From an uncultured Porphyromonas sp. (lineage in GTDB: Bacteria; Bacteroidota; Bacteroidia; Bacteroidales; Porphyromonadaceae), in assembly GCA_900539765.1 (NCBI GenBank), contig UQDF01000026.1:1-28703 (forward strand): a DNA stretch of 28,703 nucleotides, given 5' to 3'. The notes under the pieces were generated by a model that had not been told where the DNA came from, did no database searches, and saw only the letters and a program-made list of their open reading frames with translations. Positions 7,978 through 15,788 of this stretch are shown here, piece by piece. The number at the start of each line of letters is the position of its first letter. Position 1 is the stretch's first letter. A program made the position numbers and the translations under genes.

Positions 7978-9075
7978 ATGTCACCACACGAGAGCATCCT
8001 CCACCTCCCCACGCTACTGTCTCAGATAGCTGAGCGAGTGTCCATAAGCGTGGAGCCGTACACCCTGCGCTTCCGTCGCCCCGCCAAGACCTCCCGTGGC
8101 GAGTACGAGACGAAGCGTGTCTACTACCTACGTCTTCAGAGCCTCGAGCAGGCAAGTCATGTGGGCTATGGCGAGTGCGCCCCGATGCCTCAGCTCAGCT
8201 GCGACGATCTGCCCAACTACCAAGCGGTGCTGGAGCAGCTGGCGGGGCAGCTGGTGCAGGCTCCCGACCAAATTGACGTGACCTCACTACGCCCCTACCC
8301 TTCCATCGCTTTTGGCTTAGCCACAGCGATCAATAGCTTCCTCGCTGCTTGCCATAGCAGCAAGGCGGAGACGGCACCTCCCTTTTGCGATACCCCTTTC
8401 ACGCGTGGCGAGATGGGCATCCCGATCAATGGGTTGATCTGGATGGGCGACAAAGCCTATATGTACGAGCAGATTCAGGCTAAGCTGGCGCAAGGGTTCC
8501 GATGCTTGAAGCTTAAGATCGGCGGAATAGACTTTTCCGAAGAGCTAGAGCTACTCCGCTACGTGCGGCAGCACTTCTCACCTGAGGAGATGGAGCTACG
8601 GGTGGATGCCAATGGAGCTTTTGCCCCTGAGGTGGCTCTGGAGCGACTAAAGCAGCTGAGCGACTTTCACCTACACTCTATCGAGCAACCGATACCTGCG
8701 AGCAATCAGTGGGACGACCTAGCGAAGCTCACGGCAGCATCGCCACTCCCCATAGCGCTCGACGAGGAGCTAATCGGCATCCACACCCGAGAGCGCAAAG
8801 CGCAACTACTAGATGAGGGCAAGCCGCACTATATCATCCTCAAGCCGTCGCTCCATAGTGGGGTCGATGAGTGGATCGAGCTGGCCGAGGAGCGTGGCAT
8901 CGGCTGGTGGGCAACCTCAGCACTGGAGTCGAACGTAGGGCTTCGCGCCATCGCTCAGTGGGTCAGCCAGTACCCGATCGTCCGCCCGCAAGGGCTTGGC
9001 ACAGGAGCGCTCTATCTCAACAACAAGCCTTCCACGCTACGACTCGTCGGCGACCAAATGTTTTTTAGAGATTAG
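7978..9075 (+). CDS. menC: o-Succinylbenzoate synthase
   Basis: An enolase-superfamily enzyme that dehydrates SHCHC to o-succinylbenzoate. The 365 aa contain KLKIG with the catalytic K178 and K180, metal ligands D210 (VDANGAF), E236 (SIEQP) and D262/E263 (ALDEEL), and the second-side base K289 (ILKPS). The homologous part starts at about PYTLRFRRPAKTSRG (27-41), so the first 20 or so residues are an extension. In-frame GTG codons at 8038 and 8050 are alternative starts, but no site favours them. The last codons (Arg-Asp-stop, AGAGATTAG) are formed by the heptad repeat of element B, so the C-terminal residues may be recent in origin. Confidence 0.94.
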   Translation: MSPHESILHLPTLLSQIAERVSISVEPYTLRFRRPAKTSRGEYETKRVYYLRLQSLEQASHVGYGECAPMPQLSCDDLPNYQAVLEQLAGQLVQAPDQIDVTSLRPYPSIAFGLATAINSFLAACHSSKAETAPPFCDTPFTRGEMGIPINGLIWMGDKAYMYEQIQAKLAQGFRCLKLKIGGIDFSEELELLRYVRQHFSPEEMELRVDANGAFAPEVALERLKQLSDFHLHSIEQPIPASNQWDDLAKLTAASPLPIALDEELIGIHTRERKAQLLDEGKPHYIILKPSLHSGVDEWIELAEERGIGWWATSALESNVGLRAIAQWVSQYPIVRPQGLGTGALYLNNKPSTLRLVGDQMFFRD

Positions 9076-9190
9076 AGGGTTTAGAGATTAGATATTAGAA
9101 GTTAGAAATTAGAGATTAGAGGCACTAGCTTTTCTAGTGGCACTAGGAGCACTAGTGGCACTAGTATCTCTAGCCAACAGCCAACAGCCA
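9064..9190. repeat. Composite heptad/CTAG element, copy B, between menC and menE
   Basis: Eight NTTAGAN heptads run from 9064 to 9121, with one 2-bp insertion at 9078-9079. Six CTAG tetranucleotides follow at 9125, 9134, 9143, 9152, 9161 and 9170, an exact 9-bp period. Two CCAACAG heptads (9174-9187) and the start of a third come next, and menE starts at 9193. The left end lies inside menC and supplies its last codons and stop. ACTAGTG-G-CACTAGT at 9151-9165 is a near-perfect palindrome. The element replaces the tight gene spacing seen elsewhere in the operon. Confidence 0.9.
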
Positions 9191-9192
9191 GC

Positions 9193-10299
9193 ATGTCCGA
9201 GCACCTATATATAGATAGCACACGAGTAGATGCGGAGCGCTTAGAGCCGTTCGCTCAGGGGCTAACGTCCGAGCGCAGAGCCGTGCTACAGCCGCTCCTC
9301 ACCTTTCTCAGAGAGTGGTGGAGCGAAGAAGAGTATGTGGTCGTCCAAACCTCTGGCTCAACGGGTACCCCTAAGCGGATCAGACTGACGAAGTGCGCTA
9401 TGCGACGGAGCGGACTCAGGAGCAACCGCTACTTTCAGATAGAAGCTGGCAAACGGCTCCTCCTAGCGATGGATCTGCGCTACATAGGCGCTAAGATGAT
9501 GGTGGTACGCGCACTGCTCGCCGGTGCCGAGCTAATCGTGGTACCCCCCTCGAGCCACCCGCTGGCGACACTCAACGTAGCACCGCAGTTCGTCTCGCTC
9601 GTACCCCTACAACTACACCACACACTGGAGGTGCCAGCAGAGCGTGAGCTACTCAGCCAAGCAGAGCAACTGATCATCGGGGGCGGAGCCATTCACCCCG
9701 CTGTGGAGGCACAGCTTAGCACGCTACCTGTCGCAGCTTATGCCACCTACGGCATGACCGAGACCATCTCGCACATCGCCCTGCGACGGCTCAACGGCCC
9801 CCACGCCTCTCCCCTCTTCTATCCCCTCGAGGGGGTGCATCTCTCCCAAGGCTCCGAAGGCGAACTCATCATAGAGGATCGCCTGCTCTATCCCGAGGGA
9901 CCCAGTCTCACGACCCATGACCTCGTCACACTACACCCCGATGGCGGCTTTACCATAGAGGGTCGAGCCGACAACATCATCAATAGTGGTGGTGTCAAGA
10001 TCAGCCCCGAGCCGATCGAGCGCAAGCTCTCTGCGACACTAGACGTACCGCTCGCCATCAGCTGGATAGCCGATGCTGCGCTAGGACAAAAGCTCGTACT
10101 CGTACTAGAAGGCGACAGCCTCTCCGAAGGTTTGGCGAAAAGTCTAGACAAAACGTGCAAACAGCTCCTTCCTCCCTACCACCGCCCGAAAGAGATCCGC
10201 TGCGTAGCGCAACTACCGCACAACGACAACGGCAAGCTCGACCGTCGAGCGCTCCAGCAGCTCCTCAGTGCCACCAGTGCGCAACACTCACACTCGTAA
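9193..10299 (+). CDS. menE: o-Succinylbenzoate-CoA ligase, short form
   Basis: An acyl-CoA synthetase of the ANL superfamily that activates o-succinylbenzoate with ATP and CoA. Motifs: the P-loop TSGSTGTPK (53-61), YGMTET (186-191), the ribose-binding Asp in THDL (243), GRADNIINSGG (257-267) and the C-terminal catalytic Lys in NGKLDRR (348). At 368 aa it is far shorter than E. coli MenE (about 450). The missing part is N-terminal, before the P-loop, as in other Bacteroidetes MenE proteins. It starts 117 bp after menC, with element B filling the gap, so its expression may differ from the rest of the operon. No menH or menA follows. Confidence 0.94.
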   Translation: MSEHLYIDSTRVDAERLEPFAQGLTSERRAVLQPLLTFLREWWSEEEYVVVQTSGSTGTPKRIRLTKCAMRRSGLRSNRYFQIEAGKRLLLAMDLRYIGAKMMVVRALLAGAELIVVPPSSHPLATLNVAPQFVSLVPLQLHHTLEVPAERELLSQAEQLIIGGGAIHPAVEAQLSTLPVAAYATYGMTETISHIALRRLNGPHASPLFYPLEGVHLSQGSEGELIIEDRLLYPEGPSLTTHDLVTLHPDGGFTIEGRADNIINSGGVKISPEPIERKLSATLDVPLAISWIADAALGQKLVLVLEGDSLSEGLAKSLDKTCKQLLPPYHRPKEIRCVAQLPHNDNGKLDRRALQQLLSATSAQHSHS

Positions 10300-10346
10300 A
10301 AGTTGTAACATCAAGCCCCCCACAGACTTTTCTAAGGCATTTGTCC

Positions 10347-10436
10347 CAGTGCCACCCGTACGGCATTAGAGTTTCTCCCATATGAAACTGCAGTTTCATA
10401 CCTAGGGAACTGGAGTGCCAACGTGGGTTGGCACTG
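10347..10436. repeat. 90-bp imperfect palindromic element with terminal inverted repeats
   Basis: The ends are CAGTGCCACCC at 10347 and GGGTTGGCACTG ending at 10436, inverted copies of each other with one extra base. The centre is a perfect 20-bp palindrome at 10381-10400 (TATGAAACTG and its mirror). The right half also contains a hairpin with 9-bp arms, AGTGCCAAC / GTTGGCACT (10414-10435). The whole can fold as a cruciform centred near 10391. It lies between the convergent genes menE and the OmpA/TPR lipoprotein gene. It may be a small non-autonomous mobile element or act as a bidirectional terminator. No clear target duplication is visible. Confidence 0.7.
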
Positions 10437-10485
10437 AATTAGTCATAGAGGTGTGAGCGCAGGCTATGGCAACGATAGATACGAA

Positions 10486-10521
10486 GAGAGGAGCCATCCG
10501 TCTAGGCGGGTAGCTCCTCTC
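10486..10521 (-). terminator. Long hairpin, probable bidirectional terminator
   Basis: GAGAGGAGC (10486-10494) pairs with GCTCCTCTC (10513-10521), and the stem continues inward with mostly G-C and G-U pairs to a CTAG loop. It lies 42 bp after the stop of the minus-strand OmpA/TPR gene and 187 bp after menE. Neither side carries a long T tract, so efficiency is uncertain. Apart from this and the palindromic element, I see nothing in the 263-bp gap at 10300-10562. Confidence 0.55.
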
Positions 10522-10562
10522 GTCTGTTGAGGGTGACGCTCTGCTACGTCACAGCTGTTGGA

Positions 10563-12251
10563 TTACTTGACTAGAGCGACAAACTCGGGTGTCTGGCTGA
10601 AGGCTGCAAACTCGAGGTCACGCTGTGCACGCAGTGCGTAGCTGCGATCCTGTGCAATAGCTGAGCGGAGGTTGCTGATGAGTCCCTGCAGATCGTTCGT
10701 GCGAGCTGCGACCACTGCCTTGAGGTAAGCCGTCTCGCCATTGGGCTGTGCGACAGCAGCGAGGGTGCGTGTAGCATCTGCGTACTGCCCCTGCATAATC
10801 TGAGCGATCGCTAGCGTGTTCGATGGCGTATTGCCAAAGGAGCGGATAGCGTCAGCATACTTACCCTCGTGCATCTGGAGGAGTCCGATGCCCTGAGCAG
10901 CCTCGGGTGCCTCTACGGCACTACCCATAAGGCGCTGAGCCTCTGCTAGGTCGCCACGGTTCAGTGCTAGGAGCGCTTCGTTCATATTAGAAGCAGCGTT
11001 CGGCTGGATCTTCTGCGCCTTTGCGAAGTAGCTGGCAGCCTGCTCGTAGTTGCCCTGAGCGAGGTAGAGCGTACCGATATTGTTGTACGCACGGTAGTCG
11101 TTGGGATAGAGCTGTGTAGCCTGCTGGTAAGCATTCATCTGATCCTGAGCATTGTCATAGAGCGTAGCGGTGTAGAGAATCTCCTCGATAGAGAGACGAC
11201 CTGGGCGCTGAGCCATAAACATCTTGAGCTCGTCATCGCTCTTACCAATGATGCGTACGTTAGCATTGAGACGTGAGCGACGTAGCTCAGGGAGAATCTC
11301 ATCAGCAAGCTGTGTGAAGACGTGCGAGAGGTTGCGTATCTCACGCTCACGATCCTCGGGATCGGGGTACATAGAGAGGACGCGTAGGACTAGCTCCTTG
11401 TCCTGTATGTTGCTCGCCTCAAGAAGCTTCTGGAAGCCGTCCCAGTCCTCAGCGGTGTAGTGTGCATTGACCTCAATCTGCTTATTGCCCAGCTGGCGTG
11501 TTACGGCACGAGAGGTGTTGCGCTCACGCTCTGCTGAGAGACGCTCGTTGAGATCCTGAGCGCCATCGGGAGAGGCATAAGCCTGGATCTCGATGTCGAC
11601 CTCCTGGTTAGGCACCTGATAAGCGTTGTCGACGACATCTTGCCACTCCTTGACCTCACGCTTGTTAAGCTCAGCAGCACGTACCTCAGCACGGTTGATG
11701 AGGAACTTAAGGTCGGCTGTGTACTGCTCCTTAATGACTCTCTGGAATGCATCACGAGCCAGAGCAGGCGTGACATCGCTAATGCTAGCTAGGTCGGCAG
11801 TCATGATCGTACCACGAGCCACCTTGATAGCGGGGAGGTTGACCTTCTTACCCTTGATCGTAGCGGTAAAGGTGAGGTAAAGGTCACTCTGCTCCATACC
11901 GGGCTTGTACGCAAAGGCAAAAGGTAGGATCACGCTACCACCACGATCGTAAGAGATCGTCTGGTAGTTGTCTCGTACATTCTCACCCTGTATGGTGACA
12001 GTCTGATCCGTCACACTCATACCATTGTAGCGTAGCTCGGGAGTGATATGGACGATAGCACGCTTGTGGCACCACTTAGCCGGTAGCGTCAGGCGCACCT
12101 GACCAGGGATCTGCGTACCCACCAGTGTCAGGGGGTTAGGATCCACCTGAGCTGCTGAACTCGCTAGGGGCTTAAGCTTGCTAGCACACGAAGAGACCAA
12201 GACCGCTAGTAGTAGAGCGGTGGTGATCTTTAGTAAGTTTCGATAAGTCAT
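10563..12251 (-). CDS. Lipoprotein with OmpA-like and TPR domains
   Basis: A predicted 562-aa outer-membrane-associated lipoprotein. The N-terminus has a basic start, a hydrophobic stretch (8-20) and a lipobox-like LVSSC with Cys22. Residues about 40-150 look like a beta-rich domain. The region at about 180-350 contains IEIQAYASPDGAQDLNERLS (221-240), with the YxSxDG...N..LS..RA pattern of OmpA C-terminal peptidoglycan-binding domains. Residues about 370-560 are TPR-like helical repeats (for example YRAYNNIGTLYLAQGNYEQA). A role in linking the envelope or scaffolding an outer membrane complex is inferred; no specific partner can be named. It starts 24 bp after the YfhO-family gene. A TACCTTTA sequence at 12267-12274 on the minus strand resembles a -7 box but lies very close to the ATG. 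Confidence 0.85.
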   Translation of the reverse strand: MTYRNLLKITTALLLAVLVSSCASKLKPLASSAAQVDPNPLTLVGTQIPGQVRLTLPAKWCHKRAIVHITPELRYNGMSVTDQTVTIQGENVRDNYQTISYDRGGSVILPFAFAYKPGMEQSDLYLTFTATIKGKKVNLPAIKVARGTIMTADLASISDVTPALARDAFQRVIKEQYTADLKFLINRAEVRAAELNKREVKEWQDVVDNAYQVPNQEVDIEIQAYASPDGAQDLNERLSAERERNTSRAVTRQLGNKQIEVNAHYTAEDWDGFQKLLEASNIQDKELVLRVLSMYPDPEDREREIRNLSHVFTQLADEILPELRRSRLNANVRIIGKSDDELKMFMAQRPGRLSIEEILYTATLYDNAQDQMNAYQQATQLYPNDYRAYNNIGTLYLAQGNYEQAASYFAKAQKIQPNAASNMNEALLALNRGDLAEAQRLMGSAVEAPEAAQGIGLLQMHEGKYADAIRSFGNTPSNTLAIAQIMQGQYADATRTLAAVAQPNGETAYLKAVVAARTNDLQGLISNLRSAIAQDRSYALRAQRDLEFAAFSQTPEFVALVK

Positions 12252-12275
12252 AGTTGGATTTATATATAAAGGTAA

Positions 12276-14768
12276 TTAGTTCGTTTGTGAGTCTGTGGGG
12301 GCTTTCTTGCCTTTGTCCCAAAGTCTGATGCGCCACACAATAGAGCCGATGAGCGCTAGCAGGATCAAGGCTAAAGCTGTAAAAGCTATGCTCTCGGTCA
12401 CAGTTATGGAGCGTGGTGCAAAGGTAAGTGCGAGCTGGTAGTTGCCTGCGGGCAGTGAGACGGCTCGAAGCACGTAGTTAGCCCGCGCTATCGGGATCTC
12501 CTGGCCATCGATGGTGGCGTGCCAGCCGTGTGGGTAGTAAATGTCTGAGAGGATCGCTACGCCAGGCACCTCGGCCGATACGTCGTAGACCACCTGCCGT
12601 GGGGTGTACTTGGTAACGGTGATACTACGCTGAGCCGTGCTGTCGGGCAGCATCAGCGGTTGCGGTAGCTCCTCGCCAAAGCGGAGGTCAACGATACCGA
12701 CGTGACGCAGGTCTGCCGTCGTGAGTGCCTCCATCTCCTCATTGGCATTATCCACCCAGCGAAGGCTGTCGACAAACCACGCTGCTCCGAAGGCGTCTGG
12801 ATTGGTCACCGCCATCGGTGCTTGGGTCTCAGGGTTGGGTACGATGAAGTACTTCGTATTGAGCATGTCGTAGACCTGCTTATTGCCCGTGGAGAGCTGA
12901 TAAGTGATCAGGTCTTGATAGCGCTGTAGCTTAGCAGCGTGATAACCGCCCACGCTGTGATGCCAGCGAGAGGTGGTGGCATCGTTAAAGCTATTGACCG
13001 TCTGATTGAAGACGCGATAGCCCAGGCTCTTGTCCTGAAGGATAGCCCGATCCGCCTCCGTCATAGGAGCTGCCTGTTGCTGCACCAGTTGCGAGGAGAT
13101 GAAGTCGTCATCTGATAGATAGCGTTTGTCCACCTGCCATAGGTCTACGAGCGTCAGCCCGACGAGGATACAGCAGAGCCACGGCGCCTTGAGATACCCC
13201 TTGGCAAAAAACCATAGCGGCACCGCACTCAGCACGATAAAGAGCAAGCTGCGCCACACGTCCGCACGGAAGATACCCATGCGCATCGTCTCTAGCTGAT
13301 CTTGTAGCATCAAGTAGCGAGGATCTTGTGTAGCTAGCTCGGCAAACATACCCTTCTCCTGCTGAGATAGGAAGCCAAAGAAGAGATCAGGCAGCAGAGC
13401 AAAGAGGAGCAACAGCAACACAGGCACTCCGCCTGCTATCCAGACGCTCTTGCTGCGTAGGAGCTGAGGCTCCTTGACGAGCTGCACGAGCGCTAGCACG
13501 GCTAGCGTCGGGATCGTTAGCTCGGCGATGACCAGGATCGAGGAGACCGCACGAAACTTATCGTACATCGGCATCCAGTCGATGAAGAGGTTGGTCAACG
13601 GCATAAAGTTTTTACCCCAGGCAAGCAATATCGATAATATCGTAGCGACAAGCAGTCCCCACTTGATCGGCCCCTTGACGATGACACAGCCGATGATGAA
13701 GAGGATGCAGACGAAAGCGCCCACATAGACCGGTCCCGAGGTAAAGGGTTGGTCACCCCAGTAAGCATTCATCTGCCCCAGCATCTGCTGGTACTCATAG
13801 GGAGCCTTGGCGAGTTGCTTAGCGTGCCCCTTGGCTAGAGGTTCGGTCGCACCGCCTTTTGTATTGGGGACAAGGAGCGTCCAAGTCTCACCGATGCCGT
13901 AGCTCCACTGCGTGATATACTCTTTCGAGAGTCCCTTACTATTGACCTCAGCGTCCGTTTGTTCGGGAGCATGTGGCGGTGCGATAGTCAGTTCACTGCC
14001 GCCACGCATCGTCTCCTGAGCGTACTGGTAAGTGTGGTAGAGGTTGGTCCCATTGACCGCAATGGCTAGGAGGCCAGCCAGGATGAGCACGCCCGTAGAC
14101 TTGAGGAACTCCACAACCTGCCGCTCTCTAATCGCCTGCACCAAGAAGGTGATAACCAGGACCCCCATCAAGAGCGCAAAGTAGTAGGTCATCTGGACGT
14201 GGTTTGCCAAGAGCTGCAGCGCCATAAAGAAGGCAAAGAGCGCACCACCCCAGAGCCGCTCGCCACGGTAGCACCAGATGAGTCCAGCGATCGTGGGGGG
14301 GACGAAGCAGAGTGCGGTCAACTTCCAGATGTGTCCCGCCTGTATGAGGATGATGAAGTAGCTCGACAAGGCCCACATGACCGCTCCCAATACGGAGGGC
14401 AGAGGGTCCACCTTGAGCGAACGCATGAAGATATAAAAGCCCACGAGCAGCGCAAAGATCAGCCACGGATAAGTGCCCAGGATGCTCAGCGGTTTGCGTA
14501 GCGTCAGCACATCTTGCAGGTATTGCAGCGGCTTGGTCGAGGGATAAGAGGGACTGATCTGATACATTGGCATACCGCCAAAGAGCGAGTTCGTCCAGTA
14601 AGAGGTCTCGTCGCTAGCCTGCACGTCGGAGCCATTGCCCGAGACACCCGCCACGTCCGCCTGAAAGAGCGTCCGCCCCTCAAAGTGTGCCGGTGTAAAG
14701 TAACCAATGGCAACGATGAGAAAGAAGCCAAAGATGAGCAAGATGCGCTGCCAAGGAATCTGTTTCAT
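12276..14768 (-). CDS. YfhO-family polytopic membrane protein
   Basis: An 830-aa inner membrane protein with many hydrophobic helices. The first is just after MKQIPWQRI, there are about a dozen in the N-terminal two thirds, and the last is near the C-terminus (AFTALALILLALIGSIVW). Recognisable YfhO features are the long first extracytoplasmic loop, HIWKL, NHVQMTYYF, and a C-terminal beta-rich domain (YYPHGWHATIDGQEIPI, then RAVSLPAGNY). YfhO proteins have a GT-C-like architecture and are linked to cell-surface glycosylation in Firmicutes; the substrate here is unknown. The frame opens at 14843 inside the upstream glycosyltransferase gene, but ATG 14768 places the first residues just before helix 1 and removes the overlap, so I chose it. 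The neighbouring glycosyltransferase supports a role in surface glycans. Confidence 0.88.
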   Translation of the reverse strand: MKQIPWQRILLIFGFFLIVAIGYFTPAHFEGRTLFQADVAGVSGNGSDVQASDETSYWTNSLFGGMPMYQISPSYPSTKPLQYLQDVLTLRKPLSILGTYPWLIFALLVGFYIFMRSLKVDPLPSVLGAVMWALSSYFIILIQAGHIWKLTALCFVPPTIAGLIWCYRGERLWGGALFAFFMALQLLANHVQMTYYFALLMGVLVITFLVQAIRERQVVEFLKSTGVLILAGLLAIAVNGTNLYHTYQYAQETMRGGSELTIAPPHAPEQTDAEVNSKGLSKEYITQWSYGIGETWTLLVPNTKGGATEPLAKGHAKQLAKAPYEYQQMLGQMNAYWGDQPFTSGPVYVGAFVCILFIIGCVIVKGPIKWGLLVATILSILLAWGKNFMPLTNLFIDWMPMYDKFRAVSSILVIAELTIPTLAVLALVQLVKEPQLLRSKSVWIAGGVPVLLLLLFALLPDLFFGFLSQQEKGMFAELATQDPRYLMLQDQLETMRMGIFRADVWRSLLFIVLSAVPLWFFAKGYLKAPWLCCILVGLTLVDLWQVDKRYLSDDDFISSQLVQQQAAPMTEADRAILQDKSLGYRVFNQTVNSFNDATTSRWHHSVGGYHAAKLQRYQDLITYQLSTGNKQVYDMLNTKYFIVPNPETQAPMAVTNPDAFGAAWFVDSLRWVDNANEEMEALTTADLRHVGIVDLRFGEELPQPLMLPDSTAQRSITVTKYTPRQVVYDVSAEVPGVAILSDIYYPHGWHATIDGQEIPIARANYVLRAVSLPAGNYQLALTFAPRSITVTESIAFTALALILLALIGSIVWRIRLWDKGKKAPTDSQTN

Positions 14769-14796
14769 AAGATAACTCAGAGATAGAGTGTGAGGA

Positions 14797-15762
14797 TTAA
14801 GCTTTGCACCGCTTGACCCGCTGACTGAGGTAGCCGATGCCATAGCCCGAGAGCTGAACGAAAGAGGCTACGACAGCTCGCCAAGCGACCGCCACCGACT
14901 GCGTGCGGTAGAGTGCGTCTGCAAAGAGAGAGACAATAAAGAGCAAATGGTAGAGCCAGAACCAGGGGCACCACAAGGCAAGCAGTGTGACCACGAGCGT
15001 CGTCACCACAAAGAGCGAGGGAAGCAGGTAGGTCAAGCGCATCGACCCTGGGTGTCTCCGCGAGAGCTTCACACGAGCCCTGCCTGAGTGCCACACCTGT
15101 CGGTAAAACTTACGCAAGTCCACGCGCCGCTTGTGATAGAGCACCGCCTCCGGAAGAAGCACGACACGACTGCCCGCCTCGTAGAGACGCATGCTAAAGT
15201 CGATATCCTCACCATAGCGCATCGTCTCATCAAAGCCTCCGAGAGACTCAAAGAGAGCCTTGCGACAGCCCAGATTGAAGGTGCGTGGGTAGAACCGCTT
15301 CGTCAGCCGCTTGCGACCACCCCGTATGCCACCCGTCGTGAGGGGCGAAGTCATCGCATAGTTGATCGCACGCTGCCACATACCGAAGGAGCCATCCTGT
15401 AGCGATGGAGCCGCATCGGGACCACCCCACGCATCGCACCCGTCAGCAGCGATCGCCTGCGATACATTATATAGGTAGTCAGGCGGTAGCACCACGTCCG
15501 AGTCGAGGATGATGATCCAGTCGCCCGTAGCGTGGCGCACCCCTATGTTGCGCGCCCGAGAGGGGCCCCCATTAGGCACCACCTCATACTGTATGCTCAT
15601 CAGATCACGATAGCGATCCACGACCGCAGCGCAAGGCACCGTGCTCCCATCCTCCACGATGACAACTTCGTAGGACGGCGGCGTCTGCTGCTGAGCGAGC
15701 GAGTGTAGTAGCTCCTCGACCTCGTCAGGGCGGTTGTAGACAGGGATAATGAGTGAGAGCAT
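14797..15762 (-). CDS. Family 2 glycosyltransferase, membrane-associated
   Basis: A 321-aa GT2 (GT-A fold) enzyme that transfers sugar from a nucleotide sugar to an unknown acceptor. The N-terminus is the classical LSLIIPVYNRPDEVEELLHS, followed by VIVEDGS, GGPSRARNIG, the metal-binding ILDSDV and the catalytic-region YGEDIDFSMRL. The C-terminal third has at least two hydrophobic helices (LLPSLFVVTTLVVTLLALW and FWLYHLLFIVSLFADALY), which would anchor it at the cytoplasmic face of the inner membrane. It starts 26 bp after cysS and is followed 28 bp later by the YfhO-family gene. Confidence 0.92.
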   Translation of the reverse strand: MLSLIIPVYNRPDEVEELLHSLAQQQTPPSYEVVIVEDGSTVPCAAVVDRYRDLMSIQYEVVPNGGPSRARNIGVRHATGDWIIILDSDVVLPPDYLYNVSQAIAADGCDAWGGPDAAPSLQDGSFGMWQRAINYAMTSPLTTGGIRGGRKRLTKRFYPRTFNLGCRKALFESLGGFDETMRYGEDIDFSMRLYEAGSRVVLLPEAVLYHKRRVDLRKFYRQVWHSGRARVKLSRRHPGSMRLTYLLPSLFVVTTLVVTLLALWCPWFWLYHLLFIVSLFADALYRTQSVAVAWRAVVASFVQLSGYGIGYLSQRVKRCKA

Positions 15763-15788
15763 TAGGGACTATTCTAGTTCAAAGCTTC

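Noticed and set aside
14769..14843. N-terminal extension of the YfhO-family protein
   Set aside because: It would overlap the glycosyltransferase gene by 47 bp and adds a low-complexity Ser-rich stretch before the first membrane helix.
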